Shown here: positions 45,818 through 55,228 of the stretch, one piece after another
How the letters are laid out: the number at the start of each line of letters is the position of its first letter
Position numbering within the stretch: the first letter of the stretch is position 1
Assembly (NCBI GenBank): GCA_001770015.1
Contig: MEQB01000042.1
Location: 1-64,000 of the forward strand
Direction: 5' to 3'
DNA from: Bdellovibrionales bacterium RIFOXYC1_FULL_37_79
Lineage (GTDB): Bacteria; Bdellovibrionota; Bacteriovoracia; Bacteriovoracales; Bacteriovoracaceae
DNA length: 64,000 nucleotides
Program-made: the position numbers and the translations under genes
Notes under the pieces: model-generated
The model's input: the letters and a program-made list of their open reading frames with translations, nothing else
What the model was told of the DNA's origin: nothing
Database searches by the model: none

Positions 45818-47101
45818 ATGGGTATTCTTCAATCATTTCAAATTGGTGTTTCTGGTCTAGGTGCAACAGGTAATGGTCTTACCGTAATTGGTGATAATAT
45901 CGCTAATGCAGGCACGATTGGATTTAAACGATCAAGGGCCGAATTTCAAGATGTTCTATCAACTTCCCTCAAAGGAGTGGATGGTGGAGATCAATTTGGC
46001 CATGGAGCTAAGCTTTCACATATCAAACCGACTTATACTCAAGGTAGTTTAACTAGAACTGAAAATTCAACTGATTTGGCACTTAATGGTAATGGCTTCT
46101 TTACAGTTCAAGCTCCCTTTGGAACTGGTTTCACTCGGGATGGATCCTTTAATTTTGATAAAGAAGGATTTTTGATTAATGGAGATGGATATAAGGTAAT
46201 GGGATATACCGCTACAGAAGATGGAAAAATTGCTAATAAAATTGAACCCATTAAGCTCGGTAATACGACTGTTCCTGCCCAGGCCACTAAAGAAGTGGAA
46301 GTCTCTATGAATATTGATTCCCGAAGTAAAGTATTACCGTTTAATATTTTAAAACCTGATGATTCCTCCAGTTTTAATACAGGTATGACGGTTTATGATA
46401 ACGTCGGAACCGCCAGATTGGTTACTCTCTATTTTAACAAAGCAAGCGACAATACATGGGAATATCATGCATGTGTGGATGGAAAAGATGCAGCCGGAGG
46501 AAAAGAAGGTCAAATGGTGGAGATGGCTTCTGGAAAGGTCATTTTCAATGATAAGGGAAATCTACTTCGTGAAGAGGAAGGAAAAAATGCTTTTAATTTT
46601 AATCAGGGTGCCGCTCCTGGACAAAAAATTAAATTTAATTTTGGAAAATCTATTACCGAAGGTGGAACTGGTATTGATGCTTCTACGCAGTTTGGTTCAG
46701 AGTCATCTGTCGCTAGACATTCCCAAGATGGTATGAGTGCTGCTACATTAGCTAGCTTGTCATTTAATGATGATGGTGTTTTGACCGCTGTTTATAATAA
46801 CGGTTTTTCAAGAAATATGAGCCAGATCGCTGTTGCCAAATTTGAAAATAACGAAGCTCTCTTTAAGATGGGAAAAAATCTTCTTAAGGAAACCAGAAAA
46901 TCTGGACAAGCGATTATGGGCAAACCTCATCAAGCAGGTCGAGGCGAGGTTGTGGCCAAATCTCTGGAACTTGCTAACGTTGACTTGGCTCAGGAATTTG
47001 TTGATTTGATAACCACTCAGAGAAATTTCCAGGCCAATGCTAAAACTCTAAGAACTGCTGATCAAATGTTAGAAGAGGTAATCAATATCAAACGTAATTA
47101 A
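45818..47101 (+). CDS. flgE: Flagellar hook protein FlgE
   Basis: A 427-residue protein from ATG 45818 with AGGAGGG upstream; the in-frame start at 45800 overlaps this site. The N-terminal MGILQSFQIGVSGLGATGNGLTVIGDNIANAGTIGFK and C-terminal VDLAQEFVDLITTQRNFQANAKTLRTADQMLEEVINI coiled-coil motifs are typical of hook proteins. It polymerises into the universal joint outside the cell. Last gene of the flagellar operon, followed by a strong terminator. Confidence 0.95.
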   Translation: MGILQSFQIGVSGLGATGNGLTVIGDNIANAGTIGFKRSRAEFQDVLSTSLKGVDGGDQFGHGAKLSHIKPTYTQGSLTRTENSTDLALNGNGFFTVQAPFGTGFTRDGSFNFDKEGFLINGDGYKVMGYTATEDGKIANKIEPIKLGNTTVPAQATKEVEVSMNIDSRSKVLPFNILKPDDSSSFNTGMTVYDNVGTARLVTLYFNKASDNTWEYHACVDGKDAAGGKEGQMVEMASGKVIFNDKGNLLREEEGKNAFNFNQGAAPGQKIKFNFGKSITEGGTGIDASTQFGSESSVARHSQDGMSAATLASLSFNDDGVLTAVYNNGFSRNMSQIAVAKFENNEALFKMGKNLLKETRKSGQAIMGKPHQAGRGEVVAKSLELANVDLAQEFVDLITTQRNFQANAKTLRTADQMLEEVINIKRN

Positions 47102-47127
47102 TAAATAATTAGAGATTTAGAAGGAAG

Positions 47128-47158
47128 TGGGCCCAGATAAAAGACTGGGCCCATTTTT
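47128..47158. terminator. Rho-independent terminator after flgE, probably bidirectional
   Basis: Perfect 9-base GC-rich stem TGGGCCCAG/CTGGGCCCA with an 8-base loop and T run. It lies between flgE and the convergent foldase gene ending at 47161, so it may serve both. Confidence 0.9.
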
Positions 47159-47160
47159 AT

Positions 47161-48687
47161 TTAACGAAGAATGTTGTATTGTTTTATTTTAATGTCTTTA
47201 GATATCAACTCAATGAGTTCTTGATTGAACTTATTCGAAATCGCATAGCTTTGTTCCTGTCTATCATACTTTTCTTTGTCTTCTACCTTGCCCACTTCCA
47301 ATTTTTCCTTATTATTTGCGTTAACAATGACGAAATCTAAAACGTTATCAAAGGAATGGATCTCTGGAACCTTGCCATTAAAAATCTGATTGGCCTGAAC
47401 AGGAGTAATTTCAAAATTGACGGATATGCCATCCAGTTTATTAACTTTTAAACCTTTTTGATATTCAGCAAGGTATTTTTCTTTTAAAACCTCCAACTTC
47501 TTGTAGTCTTTATTTTTAAAGGATTGAGTAACCTCATTTTTAATTTCCTCAATGAGTTTTTTAATTTCTTCTGTTTTTTGCCGGCTTAGGTATTCTTTGG
47601 CAAGTTCCTTCTGGTGTTTGTCCAAGGTCGCCACATATGCCGGTTTTTTGTCTTTTACATAAATGATGTGCCAGCCAAATTGAGTTTTGACAGGGGCGGA
47701 GATTTTTCCAATAGGTGTTGCGAAAGCAACATTTTCAAACTCGGGGGTCATTTGTCCTTTTTTAAACCAACCCAGGCTGCCGCCTTTGTCTTTTCCACTG
47801 GGATCCATGGTGTGTTTGTTCGCCATATCGCTAAAATTAGCGGTAGTTAATTGCTTGTGAAGAGCACTTATCTCCTGCTCGATATCCTTGTCGGTTTTTT
47901 TGTCAGTAGCTCTAAGCAAGATATGACTTGCGGAAATTTCATCCGGTTTATCTAAACTGGATTTTCTTTGTTCAAAAATGGATTTAATGAGTTCAACGTT
48001 TTTCTGGTCGGAAAAAAAGGTTGAGATTTCGCTGTCAGTGATGGGGATGTGTTTTTCCACGTTCTTTTTGTCTAGTTTAAAAACGTCAATATTGACTACA
48101 TTAGATTTGAAATTTTTAATGGCATCCATATAGCCGTTAGTCAGGGGGAGGTTGCTGATAATTTGCTGATATTTTTTAAGTGCGATATCGGATTTTATAT
48201 TTTTCTCAAATTCCATCGGACTGGTGCCTTGGTATCTTAAGAGTGATTTGTAAGTGTCAACATTAAATTCATGTCCGCTATTTTTCATCAATTCTTTGAT
48301 GTATTCTTTAATTTCGGTATTACTGGGGTGTATTCCCAATTTGTCTGCCAGAATCAGGGAAAGTTTCTGGTTGATTAGTTGCTGGATAGTTTTCTCTTTA
48401 AGACCCATGGACTCAATTTGCTTGGCCGTAAGGGTGCTACCCCCAAACATTTTTGAATACATGGTTACATATTGCTCGAACATTCTCTCAAATTCTGCAA
48501 TTTTGATTCGGTGTTTTCCAACCTGTGCAATTGTATCAGGAGCGCTCATCATCATGGTTTGAGAACTGCTGAAAAGAAATGAAATAACAACCAAGCCTAT
48601 TACGATGGCGAGCAGTATGCTGGAGGTTCTTTTTTGAAAACTAGTAAGAAGAAAATTAGTTTTTGATTTGCTTTCTTGTTCATTCAT
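47161..48687 (-). CDS. PpiD-like periplasmic peptidyl-prolyl isomerase
   Basis: A 508-residue protein with a single N-terminal membrane anchor (residues about 22-43), a SurA/PpiD-type chaperone region (VGKHRIKIAEFERMFEQY, LINQKLSLILADKLGI) and a parvulin domain around residues 245-345 (EISASHILLRA, SGKDKGGSLGWFKKGQMTPEFENVAF, TQFGWHIIYVKDKK). It would assist folding of outer-membrane and exported proteins from the inner-membrane surface. The second copy of the parvulin repeat found in PpiD-SurA hybrids is absent. Confidence 0.85.
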   Translation of the reverse strand: MNEQESKSKTNFLLTSFQKRTSSILLAIVIGLVVISFLFSSSQTMMMSAPDTIAQVGKHRIKIAEFERMFEQYVTMYSKMFGGSTLTAKQIESMGLKEKTIQQLINQKLSLILADKLGIHPSNTEIKEYIKELMKNSGHEFNVDTYKSLLRYQGTSPMEFEKNIKSDIALKKYQQIISNLPLTNGYMDAIKNFKSNVVNIDVFKLDKKNVEKHIPITDSEISTFFSDQKNVELIKSIFEQRKSSLDKPDEISASHILLRATDKKTDKDIEQEISALHKQLTTANFSDMANKHTMDPSGKDKGGSLGWFKKGQMTPEFENVAFATPIGKISAPVKTQFGWHIIYVKDKKPAYVATLDKHQKELAKEYLSRQKTEEIKKLIEEIKNEVTQSFKNKDYKKLEVLKEKYLAEYQKGLKVNKLDGISVNFEITPVQANQIFNGKVPEIHSFDNVLDFVIVNANNKEKLEVGKVEDKEKYDRQEQSYAISNKFNQELIELISKDIKIKQYNILR

Positions 48688-48823
48688 ATTCTCTTTCCCT
48701 TAAAATATAAAAATTTACATACAAGTTTAATACACTTAATAGCCTTTCGTCTAAATATATATGTATCAAAGATTATCTTGTTTTTATTTGGGTTAACTCT
48801 TCCAAATGAATTAAACTTTGTAT

Positions 48824-48829
48824 TATAAT
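48824..48829 (+). promoter_or_regulatory. Candidate -10 element for mreC
   Basis: TATAAT lies 37 bases upstream of the mreC start. The matching -35 (TCCAAA at 48801-48806) is poor, so this is tentative. Confidence 0.35.
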
Positions 48830-48865
48830 TAAATTTTTAAATAAATCCTTTGAAGGGAGTTTTTT

Positions 48866-49804
48866 TTGAAAGATCAGCGACTGAAAATTGCTCTTCATAT
48901 TTTGGTCATGGTGCTATCGCTGATAGTGATAGCCAGAAAGGATGCCGTGCATCACCAGACCTCTGTTTTTGAAAATCTGATGATTGATGCTTTTGCTCCA
49001 ACTCAAAGAAGTATTTTTTATATTAAGGAAAAAACCTCTTCTTTTTTTCAACATTATATTACCAATGTGAACGCCAGCAAGGAAAACATCCTGCTAGGTG
49101 AGAAAATCAAGCATTTGGAAAACAGGTTATTTATTTATGATGAAATAGAAAGAGAAAATAATCGCATTAAGGATCTACTGCAGTTTGGAGAGGAAATCAA
49201 AAGCGATAAGGTTTTGGCCCAAATTGTGGCATGGGATGCTTCCTCGGATTTTAAAGTATTGAGGGTAAATAAGGGTTCTAAGGACGGTATTAAAATACTT
49301 TCCCCAGTGGTGACTGCCAATGGTTTGGTCGGATATGTCTTCAAGCTTACAGATCACTTTTCAGAAATAATTTCCATCTTGGATTCAAATAATCGGGTTG
49401 ATGCCATTATCCAGCGTACTAGGTCCCATGGCATTGTGGAAGGTTTTGCAAAAGGGCGTTGTGTAATGAAATATGTGACCAGGACGGAACCGATTATTTT
49501 AAACGATTTGGTTATAACAAGTGGACTTGGAAATATTTTTCCCAAAGGGTTGAAAGTTGGGTCGGTCACTAAAATTGAGAAGGAGAGTTATGGTATAACT
49601 CAACATGTTGAAATTACCCCGAGTGTTGATTTTGATAGGCTGGAGGAGGTTATTATTTTGGTGTCTGATTTTATTCAGGTTACTACTGGTGAATGGCTCA
49701 AACTGGATGCGAGCTACGAAAACGAAGAGGAAAACTTTGAAAGTAAGATTGACAGTAAAAACGCAGTTCCCGGCGATCCAAAGAAGAAGGAAGAAAAAAG
49801 ATGA
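48866..49804 (+). CDS. mreC: Rod-shape-determining protein MreC
   Basis: A 312-residue protein from TTG with GAAGGGAG upstream. One N-terminal membrane span, a coiled coil (residues about 60-105) and the MreC beta domains (VLAQIVAWDASSDFKVLRVNKGSKDGI, VDAIIQRTRSHGIVEG, GLGNIFPKGLKVG). It links PBP2/RodA to MreB filaments. First of mreC-mreD-mrdA-rodA; mreB is not in the window. Confidence 0.9.
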   Translation: MKDQRLKIALHILVMVLSLIVIARKDAVHHQTSVFENLMIDAFAPTQRSIFYIKEKTSSFFQHYITNVNASKENILLGEKIKHLENRLFIYDEIERENNRIKDLLQFGEEIKSDKVLAQIVAWDASSDFKVLRVNKGSKDGIKILSPVVTANGLVGYVFKLTDHFSEIISILDSNNRVDAIIQRTRSHGIVEGFAKGRCVMKYVTRTEPIILNDLVITSGLGNIFPKGLKVGSVTKIEKESYGITQHVEITPSVDFDRLEEVIILVSDFIQVTTGEWLKLDASYENEEENFESKIDSKNAVPGDPKKKEEKR

Positions 49805-50334
49805 AACTTAAATTCAGTCAAATCATTCCATCTTTTGTCATGACTATTTTGGTTTTGATTGTCCTTGAAATTTTAACCACGACTTTGCTGCCCATTTTAG
49901 GCATTGAACATTATCGATTGCCGTTTAATATACTTATTATTTTGTTCCTGGCTTTCAAGTTAGAGACACCTTTCATCGCCTGCTTGATACTGGTAGTTCA
50001 GTTGTTTTACTCTGTTTTTTCCGTCGAAGGGTGGGCCTATGGTACTTTTGCAGGAGTAATTGTCTGTATTATTATTTCTTATTTGCGTGACATGCTCCAT
50101 TTTGATTCAAAACTTTTTACTATTTTTGTTACTCAGATATTTCAAGTGGTGTGGTTTATTATTGTGTCTTTGCTTATTTATTTAAGACTTGGCACCACTG
50201 AGTATATTTTATTAAAGTTGGCACGTTTTCTTCCGGAGAGCTTAGTAATTTCCTTGATGGCACCTTTCTTTTTTATGTTGCTTGACCAAATTTGGAAGGT
50301 CAAAGAGGGAGGGGTTTTGGGAGAAAATGATTAA
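49801..50334 (+). CDS. mreD: Rod-shape-determining protein MreD
   Basis: A 177-residue membrane protein with about five spans and the MreD-like pattern of short hydrophilic turns. It overlaps mreC by 4 bases (ATGA) and pbp2 by 1 base. Position between mreC and a PBP2 gene supports the call more than sequence, as MreD diverges fast. Confidence 0.85.
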   Translation: MKLKFSQIIPSFVMTILVLIVLEILTTTLLPILGIEHYRLPFNILIILFLAFKLETPFIACLILVVQLFYSVFSVEGWAYGTFAGVIVCIIISYLRDMLHFDSKLFTIFVTQIFQVVWFIIVSLLIYLRLGTTEYILLKLARFLPESLVISLMAPFFFMLLDQIWKVKEGGVLGEND

Positions 50335-52286
50335 TGTTTGGCGAAGAAGATATTGTCAAATCCCATAAAAGCCGTGCTGATGTTATTACTAATATTATTT
50401 TAGTGTCATTTGCAATTATTCTGGCAAGGCTTTGGTATTTGCAAATATACATGGGGGAGGCTTACCGAAGATATTCTTTGGAAAACAGCCTTCGTAAAGA
50501 GACTGTGATGGCCCCCCGGGGAATGATTTTTAGTCGAAATAATGAATTAATGGTGCATAATGTTCCCCGGTTTGATGTTATTGTGGTTCCTCAATATTTA
50601 AAAACCCCTAAAGAAACCATTGAAATGCTTGCCCAACGAATTGAGATTCCTGCCGCCGAAATATTTCAAAAATTAAATCGGGCTAAGCGGGAACAGGCCA
50701 GCTATATCCCTGTGGTGATTAAGAAAAATCTTAGTCGTAAGGAGGTGGCGTTAATTGAAACTGAAAATTCTTATATGCCAGGGGTGAGTGTATCGACTTT
50801 TATTACCAGAGAATATACTGATGAATATATTGGCTCACACATGTTGGGTTATATTTCAAAACTGGATAAACAAGGGAAAAAAAAGGTCAAGGAGTACGAT
50901 GAATTCCAGTATATTGGGGTAGCAGGTATTGAAAAGGTTTTTGATAAGCATCTTAAAGGGGATAATGGTTTTGAATTTGTGGAAGTTGATGCCCTCGGAA
51001 GAAAAAGAAGATATCTAAAAAGTGATTTGCTACTGGATGACATTCAAAATCGGCCAGCGGTTCCTGGTTTGAATATCAGGTTGACCATTGATCGTGATTT
51101 ACAATTAGCTGCCTACGAAGCCTTGGAAGGAAAAGTTGGCAGCGTTGTGGCACTGGATGTAACTAACGGTGAAATTTTGGCGATCATCTCAAGACCTTCA
51201 TACAATCCATCTATTTTCAGCCGACAGTTAACAAGTGATTACTGGAGTATTTTATCCAAGGATGAGAATGAACCGCTTTATGATCGGGCTATCCAGGATC
51301 ATTATCCACCAGGTTCAACTTTTAAAACTATTACTGCGCTGGCAGCGTTAGAAGAAGGTATTGTGGATGAAAATACCGAAGTCCGTTGCAATGGTTTTTT
51401 CCAGCTTGGCAGAAAAATATTTCATTGCTGGAAAAAGCATGGACATGGGGCTGTGAACATTTATAAGGCCATTAGAGAATCCTGCGATGTTTATTTTTAT
51501 AAGATTGGAACTAAAATTGATATTGATGTTTTGGCAAAATATGGCAAAATGCTAGGCTTTGGCAATAAAACAGGTATATCACTACCTCGGGAGACCCGAG
51601 GGCTTATTCCCACTAAAGATTGGAAGCTCAAGAAAAATGCAGTCCCTTGGCAGTTGGGAGAAACTTTATTGACAGCGATCGGACAATCCTATGTACTGGC
51701 TACTCCCTTACAATTAACCGTCGCCTATGCAGCGATTGCTAATAACGGCAGACTGGTCAAACCGGTTTTAATTAAAGAAATATTTTCAAATGCTGGAGAT
51801 ATTATTCAAAAAGGCAATATTGAAATTTCAAAAGAAAAAATATTTTCTGATAAAACCATTAAAATCGTCAAGGATGGGCTTTTTCAAGTTGCCAATAATC
51901 CTACGGGAACAGCATGGTGGTATAGGGGAAAAGGCATTAATATGAGTGGTAAAACTGGAACCTCACAAGTCGTGCGTTTCTCAAGTGATAAAATTTTTAA
52001 TAAATGTGAAGACAATGAGTACAAGCTGAGACATCATGCAGTTTTTGCAGCTTACGCTCCTAGTGATAATCCGAAAATTGCCGTCGGAGTGGTGGTTGAG
52101 CATGGGTGCCATGGTTCTTCTTCCGCAGCCCCAGTTGCCACCGCCATAATTAGTAAATATTTGGATAAATATTACCCGGAATTACGAGAGAAGTATTTGA
52201 AAGAGGATAGCAAAATGCTCGCAGCACATTGGAGCAGAAAGAAAGCCCAAGCCGCCGAAGAAGCCAAAAAGCATGATGAAGAGTAA
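50334..52286 (+). CDS. mrdA: Penicillin-binding protein 2 (peptidoglycan transpeptidase)
   Basis: A 650-residue class B PBP. One N-terminal membrane span (about residues 18-38), dimerisation region, then the transpeptidase: SxxK in GSTFKTITA, SxN-like SCD in RESCDVYF, and KTG in SGKTGTSQV. It crosslinks lateral-wall peptidoglycan with RodA during elongation. The SCD in place of SxN is found in PBP2. A lysine- and glutamate-rich tail follows the domain. Confidence 0.95.
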   Translation: MFGEEDIVKSHKSRADVITNIILVSFAIILARLWYLQIYMGEAYRRYSLENSLRKETVMAPRGMIFSRNNELMVHNVPRFDVIVVPQYLKTPKETIEMLAQRIEIPAAEIFQKLNRAKREQASYIPVVIKKNLSRKEVALIETENSYMPGVSVSTFITREYTDEYIGSHMLGYISKLDKQGKKKVKEYDEFQYIGVAGIEKVFDKHLKGDNGFEFVEVDALGRKRRYLKSDLLLDDIQNRPAVPGLNIRLTIDRDLQLAAYEALEGKVGSVVALDVTNGEILAIISRPSYNPSIFSRQLTSDYWSILSKDENEPLYDRAIQDHYPPGSTFKTITALAALEEGIVDENTEVRCNGFFQLGRKIFHCWKKHGHGAVNIYKAIRESCDVYFYKIGTKIDIDVLAKYGKMLGFGNKTGISLPRETRGLIPTKDWKLKKNAVPWQLGETLLTAIGQSYVLATPLQLTVAYAAIANNGRLVKPVLIKEIFSNAGDIIQKGNIEISKEKIFSDKTIKIVKDGLFQVANNPTGTAWWYRGKGINMSGKTGTSQVVRFSSDKIFNKCEDNEYKLRHHAVFAAYAPSDNPKIAVGVVVEHGCHGSSSAAPVATAIISKYLDKYYPELREKYLKEDSKMLAAHWSRKKAQAAEEAKKHDEE

Positions 52287-52314
52287 TGAACGAGTTTAGC
52301 AATCTGAGGAGACT

Positions 52315-53427
52315 ATGAATTATACAGCAATACTTGAGACCTTGAAAAAATATGATTTCAGTTTTTTTGGTGCGGTGATTGCCATTTTTTTTATAGGTGT
52401 TATCAATCTCTATTCTGCAACACAAGCCTCAGACCAATTGTCTCATTCAAATTTATTTAAAATTCAATTGTTTTATTTTTTTATTTCTTTAGCGATAGCG
52501 TTGACGGTAAGCTTCGTTCAAACTAAAAATTATTTTAGATATGGCTATTTTATCTATGGGGTCAATGTTTTTTTGCTTATTTTGGTTTTAACTCTTGGAA
52601 AAATTGGAATGGGAGCTCAACGTTGGCTGGTGCTGGGTCCAATTAGTTTTCAACCTTCCGAGTTTATGAAAATATCTATTGTGTTGGCTTTGGGAAGATG
52701 GTTTACCAAAAGTGACCCTCATTTAGTGCTTGGATTTAGAGAATTAATTATCCCAGCTATTATTACTTTTATTCCCATGGTGTTAATTGTTTTGCAACCG
52801 GATTTGGGCACCGGGGTTTTAATTGGGTTAATATTTTTTATGATTGCATTTTATCGAAGACTTCGTTGGAAAATCATTGTCATGCTTGGGATTATTTCTT
52901 TAATTGGCGGGAGTGTCATGTACCAATATGGGTTAAAGGAATATCAACGCAAAAGAATCATTACTTTTATCAACCCAGATTCAGATGCCAAAGGTTCCGG
53001 GTATAATGCTATACAATCAAAAATTGCCATCGGTTCGGGAGAATTTTTAGGTAAAGGTTATAAAAAATCAACCCAAGCGTCGTTACAATATTTGCCAGAA
53101 AATCATACGGATTTTATTTTTTCTATTTTTAATGAAGAGCATGGTTTTTTTGGTTCGCTGGTTTTAATATCCCTTTATATTGTGTTGTTTTACAGGTTCA
53201 TATGGCTGGCCCAGTCAGTGACCAAAATTTATGATTCAATTCTGGCGATTGGTCTGATGTCTATTTTTTTCTGGCATACATTTATTAATATGGGAATGGT
53301 GATGGGACTCATGCCTATTGTAGGGGTTCCCCTTCCACTGCTTTCTTATGGTGGAACGAGTCTTTTAACTTTCATGATATGTTGTGGGGTGGCTACCTCC
53401 ATTAGTAATTCGAGAAACTTTTTTTAA
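52315..53427 (+). CDS. rodA: Peptidoglycan glycosyltransferase RodA
   Basis: A 370-residue SEDS protein with ten spans. The signature regions GAQRWLVLGPISFQPSEFMKISIVLALGRW, LQPDLGTG, PENHTDFIFSIFNEEHGFFGS and GVPLPLLSYGGTS are intact. It polymerises lipid II and forms a complex with PBP2 encoded just upstream (28-base gap). GAGGAG precedes the ATG. Confidence 0.95.
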   Translation: MNYTAILETLKKYDFSFFGAVIAIFFIGVINLYSATQASDQLSHSNLFKIQLFYFFISLAIALTVSFVQTKNYFRYGYFIYGVNVFLLILVLTLGKIGMGAQRWLVLGPISFQPSEFMKISIVLALGRWFTKSDPHLVLGFRELIIPAIITFIPMVLIVLQPDLGTGVLIGLIFFMIAFYRRLRWKIIVMLGIISLIGGSVMYQYGLKEYQRKRIITFINPDSDAKGSGYNAIQSKIAIGSGEFLGKGYKKSTQASLQYLPENHTDFIFSIFNEEHGFFGSLVLISLYIVLFYRFIWLAQSVTKIYDSILAIGLMSIFFWHTFINMGMVMGLMPIVGVPLPLLSYGGTSLLTFMICCGVATSISNSRNFF

Positions 53428-53490
53428 GTCGGCATTCATATTGCAAACACAATTGGTATAGTTCTAAAACTACTGGATTGTGGGTTTAAT

Positions 53491-53754
53491 ATGATTAAAA
53501 ATCTGTTTAAAGTTTTTACGGCCGTATTTCTACTTAATTGTTTGATTTATTCCTTAGAAGTATCGGCTACGGATAATTCCAGCGTTATTAATCAACTAAG
53601 ATCCGATTTGTGGTATAACGGTATTCAGATTTCCGATGTAAATGAAGAATATGATGCGCCTGATGTGGTCGAGTCGCAGGAGTTGGAGCAAGATCAAATA
53701 TCCTATCCTGTTGAATTAACTATTCCGCTCTATGAAAAACTTGGCCCAGTATAA
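53491..53754 (+). CDS. Small exported protein of unknown function
   Basis: An 87-residue protein with a signal peptide (about residues 1-26, ending EVSA) and an acidic mature part of about 60 residues (DVNEEYDAPDVVESQELEQDQ). No cysteine in the mature part and no family recognised. It follows rodA by 63 bases and may be in its transcript. Confidence 0.55.
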   Translation: MIKNLFKVFTAVFLLNCLIYSLEVSATDNSSVINQLRSDLWYNGIQISDVNEEYDAPDVVESQELEQDQISYPVELTIPLYEKLGPV

Positions 53755-53793
53755 ATAAATAATATTTTATTGATTCTTTTTAGTTTCATTATA

Positions 53794-53812
53794 TAGTATG
53801 AATAACATACTA
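53794..53812. promoter_or_regulatory. Palindromic operator candidate of the MarR gene
   Basis: TAGTATG and CATACTA flank a 5-base AATAA centre, 22 bases before the MarR start. The perfect 7-base arms and spacing fit autoregulation by a MarR dimer. Confidence 0.55.
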
Positions 53813-53833
53813 ATAATGTAATAATCCTAAAAT

Positions 53834-54280
53834 ATGAAAAAAATTGCGTCCATTGGCAGCTATCTTAAAAAAATCCATAGGGGATATGGGAACAATATTC
53901 TTAGTCTATTAAGTCAAAGAGGTTTTACTGATTTAAGAATTAGCTTTTTGGAAGTTATGCTTTATGTTTGTGAACATAACGGGCCGACTATCCGGGACAT
54001 TGGTATTGGATGTAACTTAAAAAAGCAAACAATGACCAGTCATTTAAATGAGCTCAAGAAAAGAGGATATTTGTTTACAGAAATCAATCCAAAGGATCGT
54101 CGTGAACAGCGTGTTCGTCTGACTGAGTATGGGGAAAAGTTTAAATTAAATTTGATTGAAAGTGTTAGCGAATTGGAAAAAACCTATATTGATATAATCG
54201 GGGAAGTCGAATTGGAAAGGGTTAATCTCATGCTGGCTAACTTTTATGAAAAATTGCACGAGTCCTCACTTATTTCATAG
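53834..54280 (+). CDS. MarR-family transcriptional regulator
   Basis: A 148-residue protein with the MarR winged-helix core: FLEVMLYVCEHNGPTIRDIGIGCNLKKQTMTSHLNELKKRGYLF for the helix-turn-helix and KDRREQRVRLTEYGEKF for the wing. N- and C-terminal helices form the dimer interface. The ligand is unknown. Its own upstream palindrome is a likely binding site. The next gene converges on it. Confidence 0.85.
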   Translation: MKKIASIGSYLKKIHRGYGNNILSLLSQRGFTDLRISFLEVMLYVCEHNGPTIRDIGIGCNLKKQTMTSHLNELKKRGYLFTEINPKDRREQRVRLTEYGEKFKLNLIESVSELEKTYIDIIGEVELERVNLMLANFYEKLHESSLIS

Positions 54281-54306
54281 CAAGACAGGGGCTGGATAAG
54301 CTCTTG

Positions 54307-55215
54307 TTAGTATGATGGGTAAAATGAACCAAAAAATATATTGCCTGTGATAACGGATGTTAAAAGACAGGAAACTAAAAAAATGGCACCTTCATAAAGA
54401 CCAAAACCGATTTCAGGGCCCAGCAGTTCTTTTCCATCTTCTGATAAGACATCAGATCTAAAATCATTTTCAATTTTAAAAATTTTAATCAGTCCCCATC
54501 TGAAAAGAGGAAAGATGATTATCGATAGAAGTATTTTTAACACCACTTGAATATTATACCAGACGTAATCTTTCATGTTGTTTTCCAAGGAGGAGGAAAT
54601 GATTAATGTCCAACCCAGAATGAAACCTCCATAAGAAAATGCTGCTGAAATATTTTTTTGCACAATTAGTTTATTGAGTGATAGTTTTGAAACGATGGGG
54701 AAAGACCGAACACTAAATCCAAGAATCACCATTGATAGTAACCACATAAGTAAAAATAAAATAAAATTATTTTCCGAAGCCCTGATGACAGTTGATACAA
54801 TCAGAGCAATGCTTAAGGTATTGGCAAAACTAATAATAGCATAGGAATAATTTTTTCGTTTAATGATTTCATCTATATATTCAAAATTATAAAAAACAAT
54901 ACTTTCAATAATGTAGATAGATAGCAGATAGATAATAAATATCAGGGTCGCCTGGATCAAAAAGGTGGTCAGTGCCAGCATAATTCCATTAGAAAGATAA
55001 AAATAAAAATTCGAATAAACAATTCCAATTCCAAGGATTCGTCCAAAAAGATGAATGGTGTCGGGAGAGTTTTTTGAGGGATAGAATTTTTTTAAGAGTT
55101 GTTGTTTGGATGACGGGTAAAGAAAAATGTGGGCAAATTTATATAAAACAAGTGTCAGGCATATGAAAGCGGTAAACACTATCCTTAGAATCATCTTATC
55201 AAAAATCTCATTCAT
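54307..55215 (-). CDS. DUF350-like membrane protein
   Basis: A 302-residue protein with about eight spans. NYSYAIISFANTLSIALIVST and KNISAAFSYGGFILGWTLIISSS, and a third similar segment IGFGLYEGAIFLVSCLLTSVI, look like repeats of the DUF350 (UPF0719) membrane motif. Function unknown. GGAG precedes the ATG, and it follows the next gene (55229-55951) by 13 bases on the same strand, so the two form an operon. Confidence 0.6.
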   Translation of the reverse strand: MNEIFDKMILRIVFTAFICLTLVLYKFAHIFLYPSSKQQLLKKFYPSKNSPDTIHLFGRILGIGIVYSNFYFYLSNGIMLALTTFLIQATLIFIIYLLSIYIIESIVFYNFEYIDEIIKRKNYSYAIISFANTLSIALIVSTVIRASENNFILFLLMWLLSMVILGFSVRSFPIVSKLSLNKLIVQKNISAAFSYGGFILGWTLIISSSLENNMKDYVWYNIQVVLKILLSIIIFPLFRWGLIKIFKIENDFRSDVLSEDGKELLGPEIGFGLYEGAIFLVSCLLTSVITGNIFFGSFYPSY

Positions 55216-55228
55216 AAATAAACTCCAG

